From contig CAMWMM010000016.1 of assembly GCA_947175285.1 (NCBI GenBank), positions 1-24,786 on the forward strand: a DNA stretch of 24,786 nt, read 5' to 3'. The position numbers and the translations under genes were made by a program. This document shows, piece after piece, positions 7,397 to 14,667 of this stretch. This DNA comes from an uncultured Lachnospiraceae bacterium. GTDB taxonomy: Bacteria; Bacillota_A; Clostridia; Lachnospirales; Lachnospiraceae. How positions within the stretch are numbered: the first letter of the stretch is position 1; the number at the start of each line of letters is the position of its first letter. Under the pieces are notes generated by a model, which was not told the origin of the DNA, did no database searches, and saw only the letters and a program-made list of their open reading frames with translations.

Positions 7397-7424
7397 TTGT
7401 CTTTTTTGTCGGAAAATGTAGAAT
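7397..7424 (+). promoter_or_regulatory. Promoter of the T7SS operon
   Basis: TTGTCT (7397-7402), 16 bp, TAGAAT (7419-7424), about 50 bp before the esaA start. The hexamers are moderate and the spacing is short, consistent with need for an activator at the adjacent box. Confidence 0.6.
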
Positions 7425-7474
7425 AAAGCAAAATTTATTTAATTTTCCCGCAGTAAAAAGGAGTATAAATATCC

Positions 7475-9829
7475 ATGAAACAAAAGAATATGAAATCAAT
7501 ATTAATAAAAACAGCAATTATTGCAGGCACGTTCCTGTTTGGTTCTGCAATCGGAGTCGTTGCCATGCGGCAATACGCATTGCATTATGGAGTTTACGGA
7601 AACGGAATAAATGAGGTGAATCAACTGATTACGGACAGAGTTGCTATTGTAAATCTGGACGAGGGAGTTATGGTGCAGGATGAAAAAGTCAACTATGCTG
7701 AAAAACTTATTATAAATTTGGATGAAAACTTTTCTTTTACGGGATTGGAAGATGCCAGACAGGGATATGCAACCGGTATTTATGCGGGCTATCTGATTAT
7801 TCCGGCAACTTTTTCAGAAAGTATCGTCAGCCTGAACAATACACCGGTGCGCTCAGAGATTAGTTATGCCATTAACAGTAACCTGAGAGAAGATGTGAAA
7901 GAAGAAGTTATTTATGACGTATTGGCACTGATGGATGATATTAATGACGGTGTCAGTTATATGTATCTGCATTCCGTACTGGATGATTTTCACACGGCAC
8001 AGGATGCGGCGGATACGGTTATGAACAATGATATAGAGGAAAGAGAGACCATTGATGCAATACAGGCGAATGACCTGGTGGCTCTTGTTCCTGTAGCGGA
8101 ATTTACTGAGATAGAGAATAACATTGAACCGGTGGATGTGTCGGAATATATGGCGAAAAATATAGAGCTTACCGGAGAGGTCGGTTTGAAATATACGGAA
8201 TATCTGATGGAAAGCGAAGAAGAACATTTTAGGATAAATGAAGAAGCATTTGTGTTAATGGAAGAGATGGGAAACATGAGCAGTATTATGAGTAACAGCA
8301 ATTTCAGCCAAAACGGGGATGGTGACTCTGTTTATCAGGATGGAATGGAAGAATTGGATACGCTTTTCGAGGACTATAACATCTCTCTGGAGGAGAAAGA
8401 GACTGAAATAGAGGAAAATGTGATAGCAATTTATAAGGATATTAATACTTATCTGACGGAGTATGACAGAGCGGTGGAAGCTTATCAGACCGAGCATGAG
8501 AAAGCATACCGGAATACGCTGGATGCGTTAGAAGTTCTTTTCGAGAAATACAGCAGTAGCTATGTGATTGTATCGGTGGAAGAAATGCAGGAGATAGAGG
8601 ATACGCTGGAGATACAACAGAATCTGATTCAGGAACTGCAGAGTGATAGTTATGAAGAAGATGAATTCGAAAGTCCGGAAGACAAAAGTGAAGATATGGA
8701 AATAGAAGAAGAACTTGAATCGGAAGAAGAGTGGAAAATAGAAGAAGAGCTTGAATCAGAAGAAGAGTGGAAAATAGAAGGAGAGTCAGAATCAGAAGAG
8801 AACACGGAAGAATTCGGGGTTATGCAGCAGTTGCGGGCAAGCAGTACAGATATGTATGAAACGAGCTTATGCGCTGCGACGGTTGAATCAGAGCCGTTAA
8901 GCGCATTGCAGACAGAAATCTTAAAAACATTAAATGATAATTACTATTTTTTTAGCGGGTATTTGTTGAGCGAGGAGGGAGAGGTTGTTAAGGATGAAGA
9001 TAATGAGAGCGTTCTCTTAACGAGCCTGATTGAGGAATATCGGCAGGATTTGGATGATCCGCTGGTGAAAGCAGAAATATTAGAGAAGGAAATTGGCGAA
9101 ATAGAGAAAATGGATAGCAGTGATATACGTGTCTGCATCGACGAAAATGTTCTTGGACCAATACAGGAGAGCGTTAATGAATTCGTGACGGAAGTCATGG
9201 CGCAGTATGAGGTAGAGCAGGAGCAGATGATGACTTATAATGAGGCAATTATGGAATATGACCCTCTAAAATACATTAACTATGATGAAATCCAGACATT
9301 GACGAACAGTATGTCGGAAAACGGAATCGAACTATCGGAAGCGATTATCGAAACTGATATCCAACAGATGGAATATGTAGCGGATGTTTATACAGCGACC
9401 AGAGAAGATTTGTTTACGTTACAGGATAATATCGTACAGGCAAAAGAGGATTCCGATAAGGCGGTGGAGGAAGGACTTCAGGAATTAAAAGATACGAAGG
9501 ATGCCAACAGTGAGCAGAATCAGGAAATTCTCTATGATTTTTCAAGACTTCTGCCTTATACACGGCTTGGCAGTCTGGAATATGTACAGGCGTATGAATT
9601 TATGGTAAATCCTGTAAGCGCAGTCAATACGGAAGCAGATGGAAAAGGAGCGAATATACGGACAGATTCGGTCAGGGTGGAAAGTGACAGCGTGAATGTT
9701 GAGATGAAGAAGCGTGAGGATTTCCAGAATATCAGTATACTTATATGTTTGGTGATTTGTGTGATAATTGTATCCACTACAATTAAATACCACTTTCATA
9801 AAAAAGATGAGTCCTACGAACTTGAGTAG
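7475..9829 (+). CDS. esaA: EsaA-like T7SS membrane protein (short form)
   Basis: The 784-residue protein has one N-terminal membrane segment (about residues 8-28) and one near the C-terminus (about 755-773), leaving about 725 residues outside. The region after the first segment (VAIVNLDEGV, KVNYAEKLI, YAGYLIIPATFSESIVSLN, I-S-Y-A-I-N) matches the conserved start of EsaA/YueB/Pip-type proteins. Helical, coiled-coil-rich sequence fills the centre. EsaA/YueB is a surface-exposed T7SS core component; YueB is also the SPP1 phage receptor. Known EsaA/YueB proteins are near 1000 residues with several C-terminal membrane helices; here only one is seen. A very acidic insert (about residues 400-450) contains a 12-residue tandem repeat. 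AAGGAG lies 11 nt upstream. First gene of the secretion operon. Confidence 0.82.
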   Translation: MKQKNMKSILIKTAIIAGTFLFGSAIGVVAMRQYALHYGVYGNGINEVNQLITDRVAIVNLDEGVMVQDEKVNYAEKLIINLDENFSFTGLEDARQGYATGIYAGYLIIPATFSESIVSLNNTPVRSEISYAINSNLREDVKEEVIYDVLALMDDINDGVSYMYLHSVLDDFHTAQDAADTVMNNDIEERETIDAIQANDLVALVPVAEFTEIENNIEPVDVSEYMAKNIELTGEVGLKYTEYLMESEEEHFRINEEAFVLMEEMGNMSSIMSNSNFSQNGDGDSVYQDGMEELDTLFEDYNISLEEKETEIEENVIAIYKDINTYLTEYDRAVEAYQTEHEKAYRNTLDALEVLFEKYSSSYVIVSVEEMQEIEDTLEIQQNLIQELQSDSYEEDEFESPEDKSEDMEIEEELESEEEWKIEEELESEEEWKIEGESESEENTEEFGVMQQLRASSTDMYETSLCAATVESEPLSALQTEILKTLNDNYYFFSGYLLSEEGEVVKDEDNESVLLTSLIEEYRQDLDDPLVKAEILEKEIGEIEKMDSSDIRVCIDENVLGPIQESVNEFVTEVMAQYEVEQEQMMTYNEAIMEYDPLKYINYDEIQTLTNSMSENGIELSEAIIETDIQQMEYVADVYTATREDLFTLQDNIVQAKEDSDKAVEEGLQELKDTKDANSEQNQEILYDFSRLLPYTRLGSLEYVQAYEFMVNPVSAVNTEADGKGANIRTDSVRVESDSVNVEMKKREDFQNISILICLVICVIIVSTTIKYHFHKKDESYELE
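8702..8773 (+). repeat. 36-bp tandem repeat (two copies) inside esaA
   Basis: Two adjacent 36-bp units (8702-8737, 8738-8773) differ at two positions and encode I-E-E-E-L-E-S-E-E-E-W-K twice. A third, degenerate unit follows (IEGESESEE). The repeat is in frame, so it changes the length of an acidic extracellular spacer; copy number may vary between strains. Confidence 0.9.
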
Positions 9830-9850
9830 AGACCGGAAAGGAGGGAGAAA

Positions 9851-10138
9851 ATGGCTGATACTTTAATGCTCAATTATGAGGCGATAGCGCAGGAGGCTAC
9901 AAAACTGCAGTCAGAGGGAGACAGCATGAACGACTGCATCAGCAAAATTACCAATATCGTAAACGGACTTCCGGATATCTGGCAGGCTGACACAGGAAGA
10001 AGATATGTAGACCAGTACAATGAGCTGCGCCCAAGTCTGGAAGAAGCTGTACAGTTGATTGATGATATGGTTGCGCAGATGAATCAGATTTCTGCGAATT
10101 TCCAGGATACAGACGCCGGTATGGCAGGACAGATGTAA
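9851..10138 (+). CDS. esxA: EsxA-like WXG100 protein
   Basis: A 95-residue helical-hairpin protein, the usual WXG100 length, secreted by T7SS and needed for its activity. The turn motif is W44-Q-A46, so Gly of W-x-G is replaced by Ala. Two amphipathic helices (about 9-38 and 47-85) flank it, and Y-V-D-Q-Y follows. A strong AGGAGGG ribosome site precedes the ATG. It lies 21 bp after esaA, as in core T7SSb loci. A stable hairpin directly after the stop codon may raise its level over downstream genes. Confidence 0.92.
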   Translation: MADTLMLNYEAIAQEATKLQSEGDSMNDCISKITNIVNGLPDIWQADTGRRYVDQYNELRPSLEEAVQLIDDMVAQMNQISANFQDTDAGMAGQM

Positions 10139-10144
10139 AGTTGA

Positions 10145-10172
10145 CGGCAGGGTGCGGATATGCAGCCTGCCG
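10145..10172 (+). promoter_or_regulatory. Intercistronic hairpin after esxA
   Basis: A 7-bp GC-rich stem (CGGCAGG 10145-10151 with CCTGCCG 10166-10172), a G-G mismatch, an inner TGC/GCA stem and a 6-nt loop. No T-run follows, so it is not a standard terminator. It is well placed to act as a 3' stabiliser or partial stop that makes esxA mRNA more abundant than essA mRNA. Confidence 0.7.
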
Positions 10173-10215
10173 GAAGCATTTAAAAGAACTATCACAAAAA
10201 TGGACAGGAAAAGAA

Positions 10216-10707
10216 ATGAAGAATAAGAAATATAAAGTAATAATGTGCAGCATTGTAGTGTTTCTGCTGTTTAAAGCAATGACGGCATATGCTTCGGAAG
10301 TCATATTTGATGCAAATTCCGTCAGGGAAAAAACAGCTTCAAAATCCTCATTAATGGATGTAAACGGAGTATTCGTTTTCCGGGATGAATTTATAGAACA
10401 GGAGCGCCATGTAAAGCAGGAGCAGAAAGAAACGATGGAAAAAATGGAAACGTTGGTGCTGCTAAGTCCACAGCAGGATTTTGACTATGAGACATGGGTA
10501 AGTCTGGTCTTGACCACAGATACAGGGAAGTATATCAAAGATGTTTATAACCAAAAAGAAGACAGTAATCTGCGGTGGTGGGTTTATTGCGGCACAGCGA
10601 GTATCTGCGTGCTGTGTATTACTATCTGGATAGAGGATACAAGAAAGAAAAAGAAAGAAGAAACGAAAGGAGAAGAGATGGAAGATGAGCGATACGGGGA
10701 CATTTAA
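10216..10707 (+). CDS. essA: EssA-like T7SS membrane protein
   Basis: From this ATG the product has 163 residues. It has a signal-like N-terminus (hydrophobic 8-24, A-Y-A before S27), about 95 exposed residues, a membrane helix near 121-139 (WWVYCGTASICVLC...) and a basic then acidic cytoplasmic tail. Size, topology and position after esxA fit EssA, a core T7SSb component. The in-frame TTG at 10141 is rejected as the start because it has no ribosome site and lies across the esxA hairpin. The 3' end overlaps the next gene by 23 bp. Confidence 0.72.
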   Translation: MKNKKYKVIMCSIVVFLLFKAMTAYASEVIFDANSVREKTASKSSLMDVNGVFVFRDEFIEQERHVKQEQKETMEKMETLVLLSPQQDFDYETWVSLVLTTDTGKYIKDVYNQKEDSNLRWWVYCGTASICVLCITIWIEDTRKKKKEETKGEEMEDERYGDI

Positions 10708-11005
10708 GAGTAGTCAGGCGGCGGCACAGCTTAGGGCCGGAGCTATTTTAGGAGCTGCAATGGCAGGAGGAATAATTACAAAAACCGCTATTAATAGAAC
10801 GACATTATCAGTTGTAGATAATATAAAGAATTTGGAAGAGCAACTATCTGCGTGTAATGCAGAGTTTAAGCAATTGGTTGCAGATGATACAGATAGCATC
10901 TTGAAATTATCTGAATTTTTTACAGATTTTGATACTGATATTTCAGAGCATATGAATAGTAAGGATATAAGCGGATATAAGCTAAAACGGGTAGGAAAGG
11001 AGTAA
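10685..11005 (+). CDS. Small helical protein, probable partner of the downstream T7SS effector
   Basis: A 106-residue protein. An Ala/Gly-rich hydrophobic stretch (about 15-38) could be a membrane or packed helix; then come a helix with D-N-I-K-N-L-E-E-Q-L and an acidic helix rich in Asp. There is no W-x-G. GGAG lies 12 nt before the ATG, inside essA. The next gene starts 5 bp downstream. I do not recognise a named family. Size and position directly before an effector resemble the small helical LXG-associated partner (Lap-type) proteins that help target LXG effectors. Codon use is visibly more AT-rich than essA, like the next two genes, suggesting that 10685-14048 entered as a block. Confidence 0.6.
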   Translation: MSDTGTFKSSQAAAQLRAGAILGAAMAGGIITKTAINRTTLSVVDNIKNLEEQLSACNAEFKQLVADDTDSILKLSEFFTDFDTDISEHMNSKDISGYKLKRVGKE

Positions 11006-11010
11006 GAAAT

Positions 11011-12618
11011 ATGAAGAAACTGATATTGGAGCCGTACGAGATAAAAGCAAATATGAAAGTTTTATGCAGCTATATAGAGAGTATGACTGAATGCTATAAA
11101 AATGTACGGGAAAGAGTGTATTGGTACGTTGACGATGAAGATTTAGATACAGAGTCTTGGAGAGGGTCGAAGCATAAAATGGACATTTGTTATCGGCTAA
11201 TTGCGGAGGGTATGATTTCAGTACAGGAAAGTATTATAGGAGATATTGATACATTGCTTGGTTGTATTGGAGATGAGTATCTGGATGAAGATGAACTGGA
11301 AACACAGATAAAAAATTTACAGGCTCAGTGTGGGGAGCATGAGAAAAGATTAAAGGATTTGCGGGTTCTAGGATTTCTTTTTGGGGGAAGATATGTTTAT
11401 GACGCAATAGAGAATTGTCAAGAAATGATTGATAACTTAAAAGAGCAGATTGCCGAGTTGGAGAAAAAATTAAAATTCCTAATTGAGGTAAATAATTCAA
11501 CGGCAGGTCTGTTTCAGGAGGCTATGAGTACACTGTCAACTGTACAGAATGCGATTAGTGACGGTGGTGTTAATGTGAGGGATGGAAATGGGTTTGATGG
11601 AGATTTGGGATGGCTGACTGAGCTTAATGCTATAGAAGGATTGGAAGAAATAGATGATTTTGAAAGTTACTTGATAAAGCAGGGATTTCCGGAAGGGTAT
11701 ATTAAATATCTTAAGATTTTGCATGAGGAATATCCGGAATGGAAGTTTGAGGCGGTGATAACAGGGATAGATTATAAGGAATTTGCTGAATTTCAGATAT
11801 CTTCTGTATTGAAATGTGGGGATTATGACGATAAGCCTAATTATTGTCTAGCTGATGATTTTAAAGGTGAAAAAGATGACAAGTATCATGTCGCGAAACC
11901 TGAGGCAATATTTTTTTTCATGAATCCATACAGTATGCTTCAGCTTGGCACGGGTAACTATACAAATGCAATGCAATTTCTGAAGGCAGATCAGGAATTA
12001 CCAAAGGATTATTCAGATAAGGTCGTTTCGGTAATCTTGCAAGGGAAAGATCCGGCTGTTATTGAAGCGATTCAGAATGCCGATTCCTGTGTTAATCCTA
12101 TTTTTATGGCGGCGGTGTATTTGGGAGAAAATGGTCCATATGGAAAAATTTATAATGGCAATAATGATACTAATGCTGATGCCAGTGTTGATAATGATAA
12201 TATTAAGCGGGTATACAATATTTTTAATATAGGAGCAGATAGTGGTGAGGATGATGCAGTTCAGTATGCGTATGAAGCAGGGTGGTTTTCGTTAGAAGAG
12301 TGCATGCGTGGTAGTGAGGAACTATTTCAAGCATATGTCGACAGGGGGCAGGATACACTATATGCTTTGGATTGGGATTATATGTCATATATGAATGGAG
12401 ACGAGGAAAATTTGAAGCAGTATGCTACATTGGTAAATGATGCCGAGCTTAAAGCAATTAATATGTGCAAAAGAGGGAAGGAAATATTTGATTTGCACCA
12501 CGATTTTACTTTTACAATTCCCGTATATGAGAATATTATTCCATACGGGGATGAAGAGTTTGGTGCGCTTCCGGATCCTAATCATGTTGCATATATCTTG
12601 GAGGAATATTTAAAATGA
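11011..12618 (+). CDS. T7SS-type N-terminal domain fused to GH73-like glucosaminidase domain
   Basis: This is a 535-residue, two-part protein. Residues 1-190 are helical with heptads and carry W50-R-G52 in the turn between the first helices, as in WXG/LXG-type T7SS substrates; there is no Sec signal. Residues about 215-535 are a hydrolase domain with EEYPEWKFEAV (about 245), DSCVNPIFMAAVYLGENGP (E373 the likely catalytic acid), YNIFNIGADSG and DRGQDTLYALDWDY. The family is peptidoglycan N-acetylglucosaminidase-like. I infer export by the T7SS and action on cell-wall glycan, either as an antibacterial effector or as a wall-opening helper of the machine (compare EssH in Staphylococcus aureus). 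AAGGAG precedes the ATG. The stop overlaps the propeller gene by ATGA. The C-terminal half is paralogous to the gene at the left edge. Confidence 0.8.
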   Translation: MKKLILEPYEIKANMKVLCSYIESMTECYKNVRERVYWYVDDEDLDTESWRGSKHKMDICYRLIAEGMISVQESIIGDIDTLLGCIGDEYLDEDELETQIKNLQAQCGEHEKRLKDLRVLGFLFGGRYVYDAIENCQEMIDNLKEQIAELEKKLKFLIEVNNSTAGLFQEAMSTLSTVQNAISDGGVNVRDGNGFDGDLGWLTELNAIEGLEEIDDFESYLIKQGFPEGYIKYLKILHEEYPEWKFEAVITGIDYKEFAEFQISSVLKCGDYDDKPNYCLADDFKGEKDDKYHVAKPEAIFFFMNPYSMLQLGTGNYTNAMQFLKADQELPKDYSDKVVSVILQGKDPAVIEAIQNADSCVNPIFMAAVYLGENGPYGKIYNGNNDTNADASVDNDNIKRVYNIFNIGADSGEDDAVQYAYEAGWFSLEECMRGSEELFQAYVDRGQDTLYALDWDYMSYMNGDEENLKQYATLVNDAELKAINMCKRGKEIFDLHHDFTFTIPVYENIIPYGDEEFGALPDPNHVAYILEEYLK

Positions 12619-14048
12619 AAAAACAGTACAAGATAATCATTGTTTTTATAGTCATTATAGCAATTCTGCTTGGTGGAGTGACGTTTTATTTTGTGAGAGA
12701 AGAAAGTGAGGATTTTGCCTATACTGAGGAACTTCCTGCTAATATCTCTGAGAAGACAGAAGTAGAGGAGAATACGAAGTTGGGTAGTATTGAAAGTGTA
12801 ATTATCCATGAAGAGGTAGAATTAGAGGAAAAAATAGAGTTGGGCGATATCAAAACGATAATCTCACCATATGGAATGTCGAGTATAATTGCCTTGGATG
12901 AGAATGGAAATGTCTGGAAATGGGAAGAGGGGAAAACGAAAGAGGATGCCGCGGTAATCGCAGGAGTGGAAGATGTGGTGCAAATAGTGGATACAGGATG
13001 TGGTTCTGTTTATGCTCTGACAAGTGAAGGCGATGTGTACGCATGGGGGATGAACAGGGGACGGTTGATTGATCCGGAAAAGCGAGGAGAAGATAGTGTG
13101 GTGTTCCCTGAACCGATGAAACTTCAAGGGTTATCCAATATTATTAAAATAGATGTGGCAAATGGACAGGCATTTGCAGTTAATGATGACGGGCAACTGT
13201 TTGTATGGGGATTAGGACGATATAAAGATAGTATAGAAGATTACATTCCGAGTTTACTGGAAGGATATCAGGAACTGACCGATCATGTGGAAGAAATCTA
13301 TGTGGGAGCAGGAAATTTTCATTATTTTAAGTGTAAAGATAATCAGGTTTTTTCAATTATATCGGTGGAATATCTTTTAGAGTACCTGCAATTTTTTATT
13401 GTTCCCAATTTCCAAGGAGAACCTTCTGCATCTGATTGGCATAATGAGATTCGTACAGGAGACAGCGAGAGGATATTTGATATACGGGAAGAGGGTAGTT
13501 ATTATTTTGTTTATTTATATAAAATGGGGAAAAATGACAATGTTGCCTTGATGGGAGCTGATGCCTATACAATGTATGTGTATCAGATCGATGGAAGTCT
13601 TTGGTATTGGAACAGCGATAGGATTACATATCATGACTATGAGTGGGCGGGAGCTTCTGTAGAACTGCGTGATTTGGATTACAGTGGTTTTTTTGAAGAG
13701 GTGGATATTGGAAGTGTGCTGGATGTGGAAACTGACAGCATGGAAATTCCAGCGATTGTCTCTATCAGTCCGGGCGAAGAGGGCGCGCTGTTTTTATTGG
13801 AAAACGGGAAGGTTCTTGTAAGTGAGTATGTCACAGCAGAGATCAAAGATGTGGAATATTGGGGGAGAAATGCTTCTAACCCGCAAAATACATGGACAGA
13901 CGTTAAACATGATTTTACTACTAAAAAATTATCTTTGCGGAAACTGGATTTTGAGAATATTGTGAATATCAGTACCGATAAGGAAAATAAATTTTATCTG
14001 GTAGATAAGGATGGGAATATATATTGTTACCAGATGGAAACGGAATGA
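12615..14048 (+). CDS. Membrane-anchored RCC1-like propeller, candidate immunity protein
   Basis: The 477-residue product begins MKKQYKIIIVFIVIIAILL: a basic start and one membrane segment (about 5-28), so the rest should be outside. An acidic spacer precedes seven degenerate RCC1 blades with cores such as IALDENGNVWKWE, YALTSEGDVYAWG, FAVNDDGQLFVWG, FHYFKCKDNQVF, YQIDGSLWYWN, LFLLENGKVLVS and FYLVDKDGNIYCY. It is the paralogue of the 846-2249 lipoprotein but uses an uncleaved anchor instead of a lipid. Its ATG overlaps the effector's TGA by 4 bp, the tight coupling usual for effector-immunity pairs. Placement outside the membrane fits protection against a wall-acting enzyme. The function is inferred; substrate-binding or scaffold roles remain possible. 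Confidence 0.72.
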   Translation: MKKQYKIIIVFIVIIAILLGGVTFYFVREESEDFAYTEELPANISEKTEVEENTKLGSIESVIIHEEVELEEKIELGDIKTIISPYGMSSIIALDENGNVWKWEEGKTKEDAAVIAGVEDVVQIVDTGCGSVYALTSEGDVYAWGMNRGRLIDPEKRGEDSVVFPEPMKLQGLSNIIKIDVANGQAFAVNDDGQLFVWGLGRYKDSIEDYIPSLLEGYQELTDHVEEIYVGAGNFHYFKCKDNQVFSIISVEYLLEYLQFFIVPNFQGEPSASDWHNEIRTGDSERIFDIREEGSYYFVYLYKMGKNDNVALMGADAYTMYVYQIDGSLWYWNSDRITYHDYEWAGASVELRDLDYSGFFEEVDIGSVLDVETDSMEIPAIVSISPGEEGALFLLENGKVLVSEYVTAEIKDVEYWGRNASNPQNTWTDVKHDFTTKKLSLRKLDFENIVNISTDKENKFYLVDKDGNIYCYQMETE

Positions 14049-14063
14049 AAAGGAGACCACCCA

Positions 14064-14453
14064 ATGCAAACTGAGCTTGAACTACAACTACATAAAGAAC
14101 TGGAAACTTTAGAAGAAGCCAATGACCAATACACAAGAACGGAACGCCAGCTAGATCAGCTTGAAGACGATGCTCTATGGCGGAACAGACGCAGCAAAGA
14201 ACTAAATGATGAGTTATTCGAACGCTATCCACAGGATAAGAAATTACAGCAGATACTGGCAAGGGGCGAAGAACTGTTACAAAGACAGATTTTAGTGGAA
14301 AACAATTGTTTTCAGGAGTGTCGGGAGAATCTTCGTGAAATGAAGAAAAAAGCAGAGCAGCAAATGGATGACTACAGAGAAGAACTGAGAAAGTTGAGAG
14401 AGGATAAAAGCGATGAAGATAACAATTACGATTACCCTGCCCCAACGCGCTAG
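14064..14453 (+). CDS. Coiled-coil cytoplasmic protein in the T7SS operon
   Basis: A 129-residue, highly charged, almost wholly helical protein with heptad-like Leu spacing in residues 1-35 and 60-115, and no signal or membrane segment. AAGGAGA precedes the ATG. Its last 41 bp overlap esaB. I cannot name the family with confidence; small coiled-coil proteins of this size accompany EsaB/EssB genes and LXG cargo in other Firmicutes and may be cargo adaptors or chaperones. Confidence 0.65.
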   Translation: MQTELELQLHKELETLEEANDQYTRTERQLDQLEDDALWRNRRSKELNDELFERYPQDKKLQQILARGEELLQRQILVENNCFQECRENLREMKKKAEQQMDDYREELRKLREDKSDEDNNYDYPAPTR

Positions 14454-14652
14454 AAGCTATGATATTCAGATGGAAGATACGCAGAAAATAACAGACACTT
14501 TACAAGTATTGCAGGACAACCTTCTGTTGTTTCGGCATGCGGAGCAGATTCGAACAGTCAGAGAGAAAGAGACTGGCAGACAGATTGATACGGAGCAGAC
14601 ATATGAACAGGCAATGATATATTCCGGTGCAGAGCTGTTGATATACGAGTAG
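14413..14652 (+). CDS. esaB: EsaB/YukD ubiquitin-like T7SS protein
   Basis: A 79-residue protein beginning KITITITLPQRARSYDIQ, with a central helix, then R-T-V-R-E-K-E-T-G-R and a closing GAELLIYE strand. This is the beta-grasp layout and length of the YukD/EsaB family. EsaB is a cytoplasmic core T7SSb factor that affects secretion and, in S. aureus, esxC transcript levels. It overlaps the upstream gene and is 15 bp before essB, the conserved esaB-essB-essC order. Confidence 0.9.
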   Translation: MKITITITLPQRARSYDIQMEDTQKITDTLQVLQDNLLLFRHAEQIRTVREKETGRQIDTEQTYEQAMIYSGAELLIYE

Positions 14653-14667
14653 AAAAGGAGAAGCGCA

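Noticed and set aside
7363..7614. Open frame overlapping the esaA promoter and start
   Set aside because: It covers the terminator/box region and the esaA signal segment in another frame, with no ribosome site.
10141..10215. TTG start extending essA upstream
   Set aside because: No ribosome site, spans the esxA hairpin, and the added residues do not look like a signal peptide; ATG 10216 gives a normal one.
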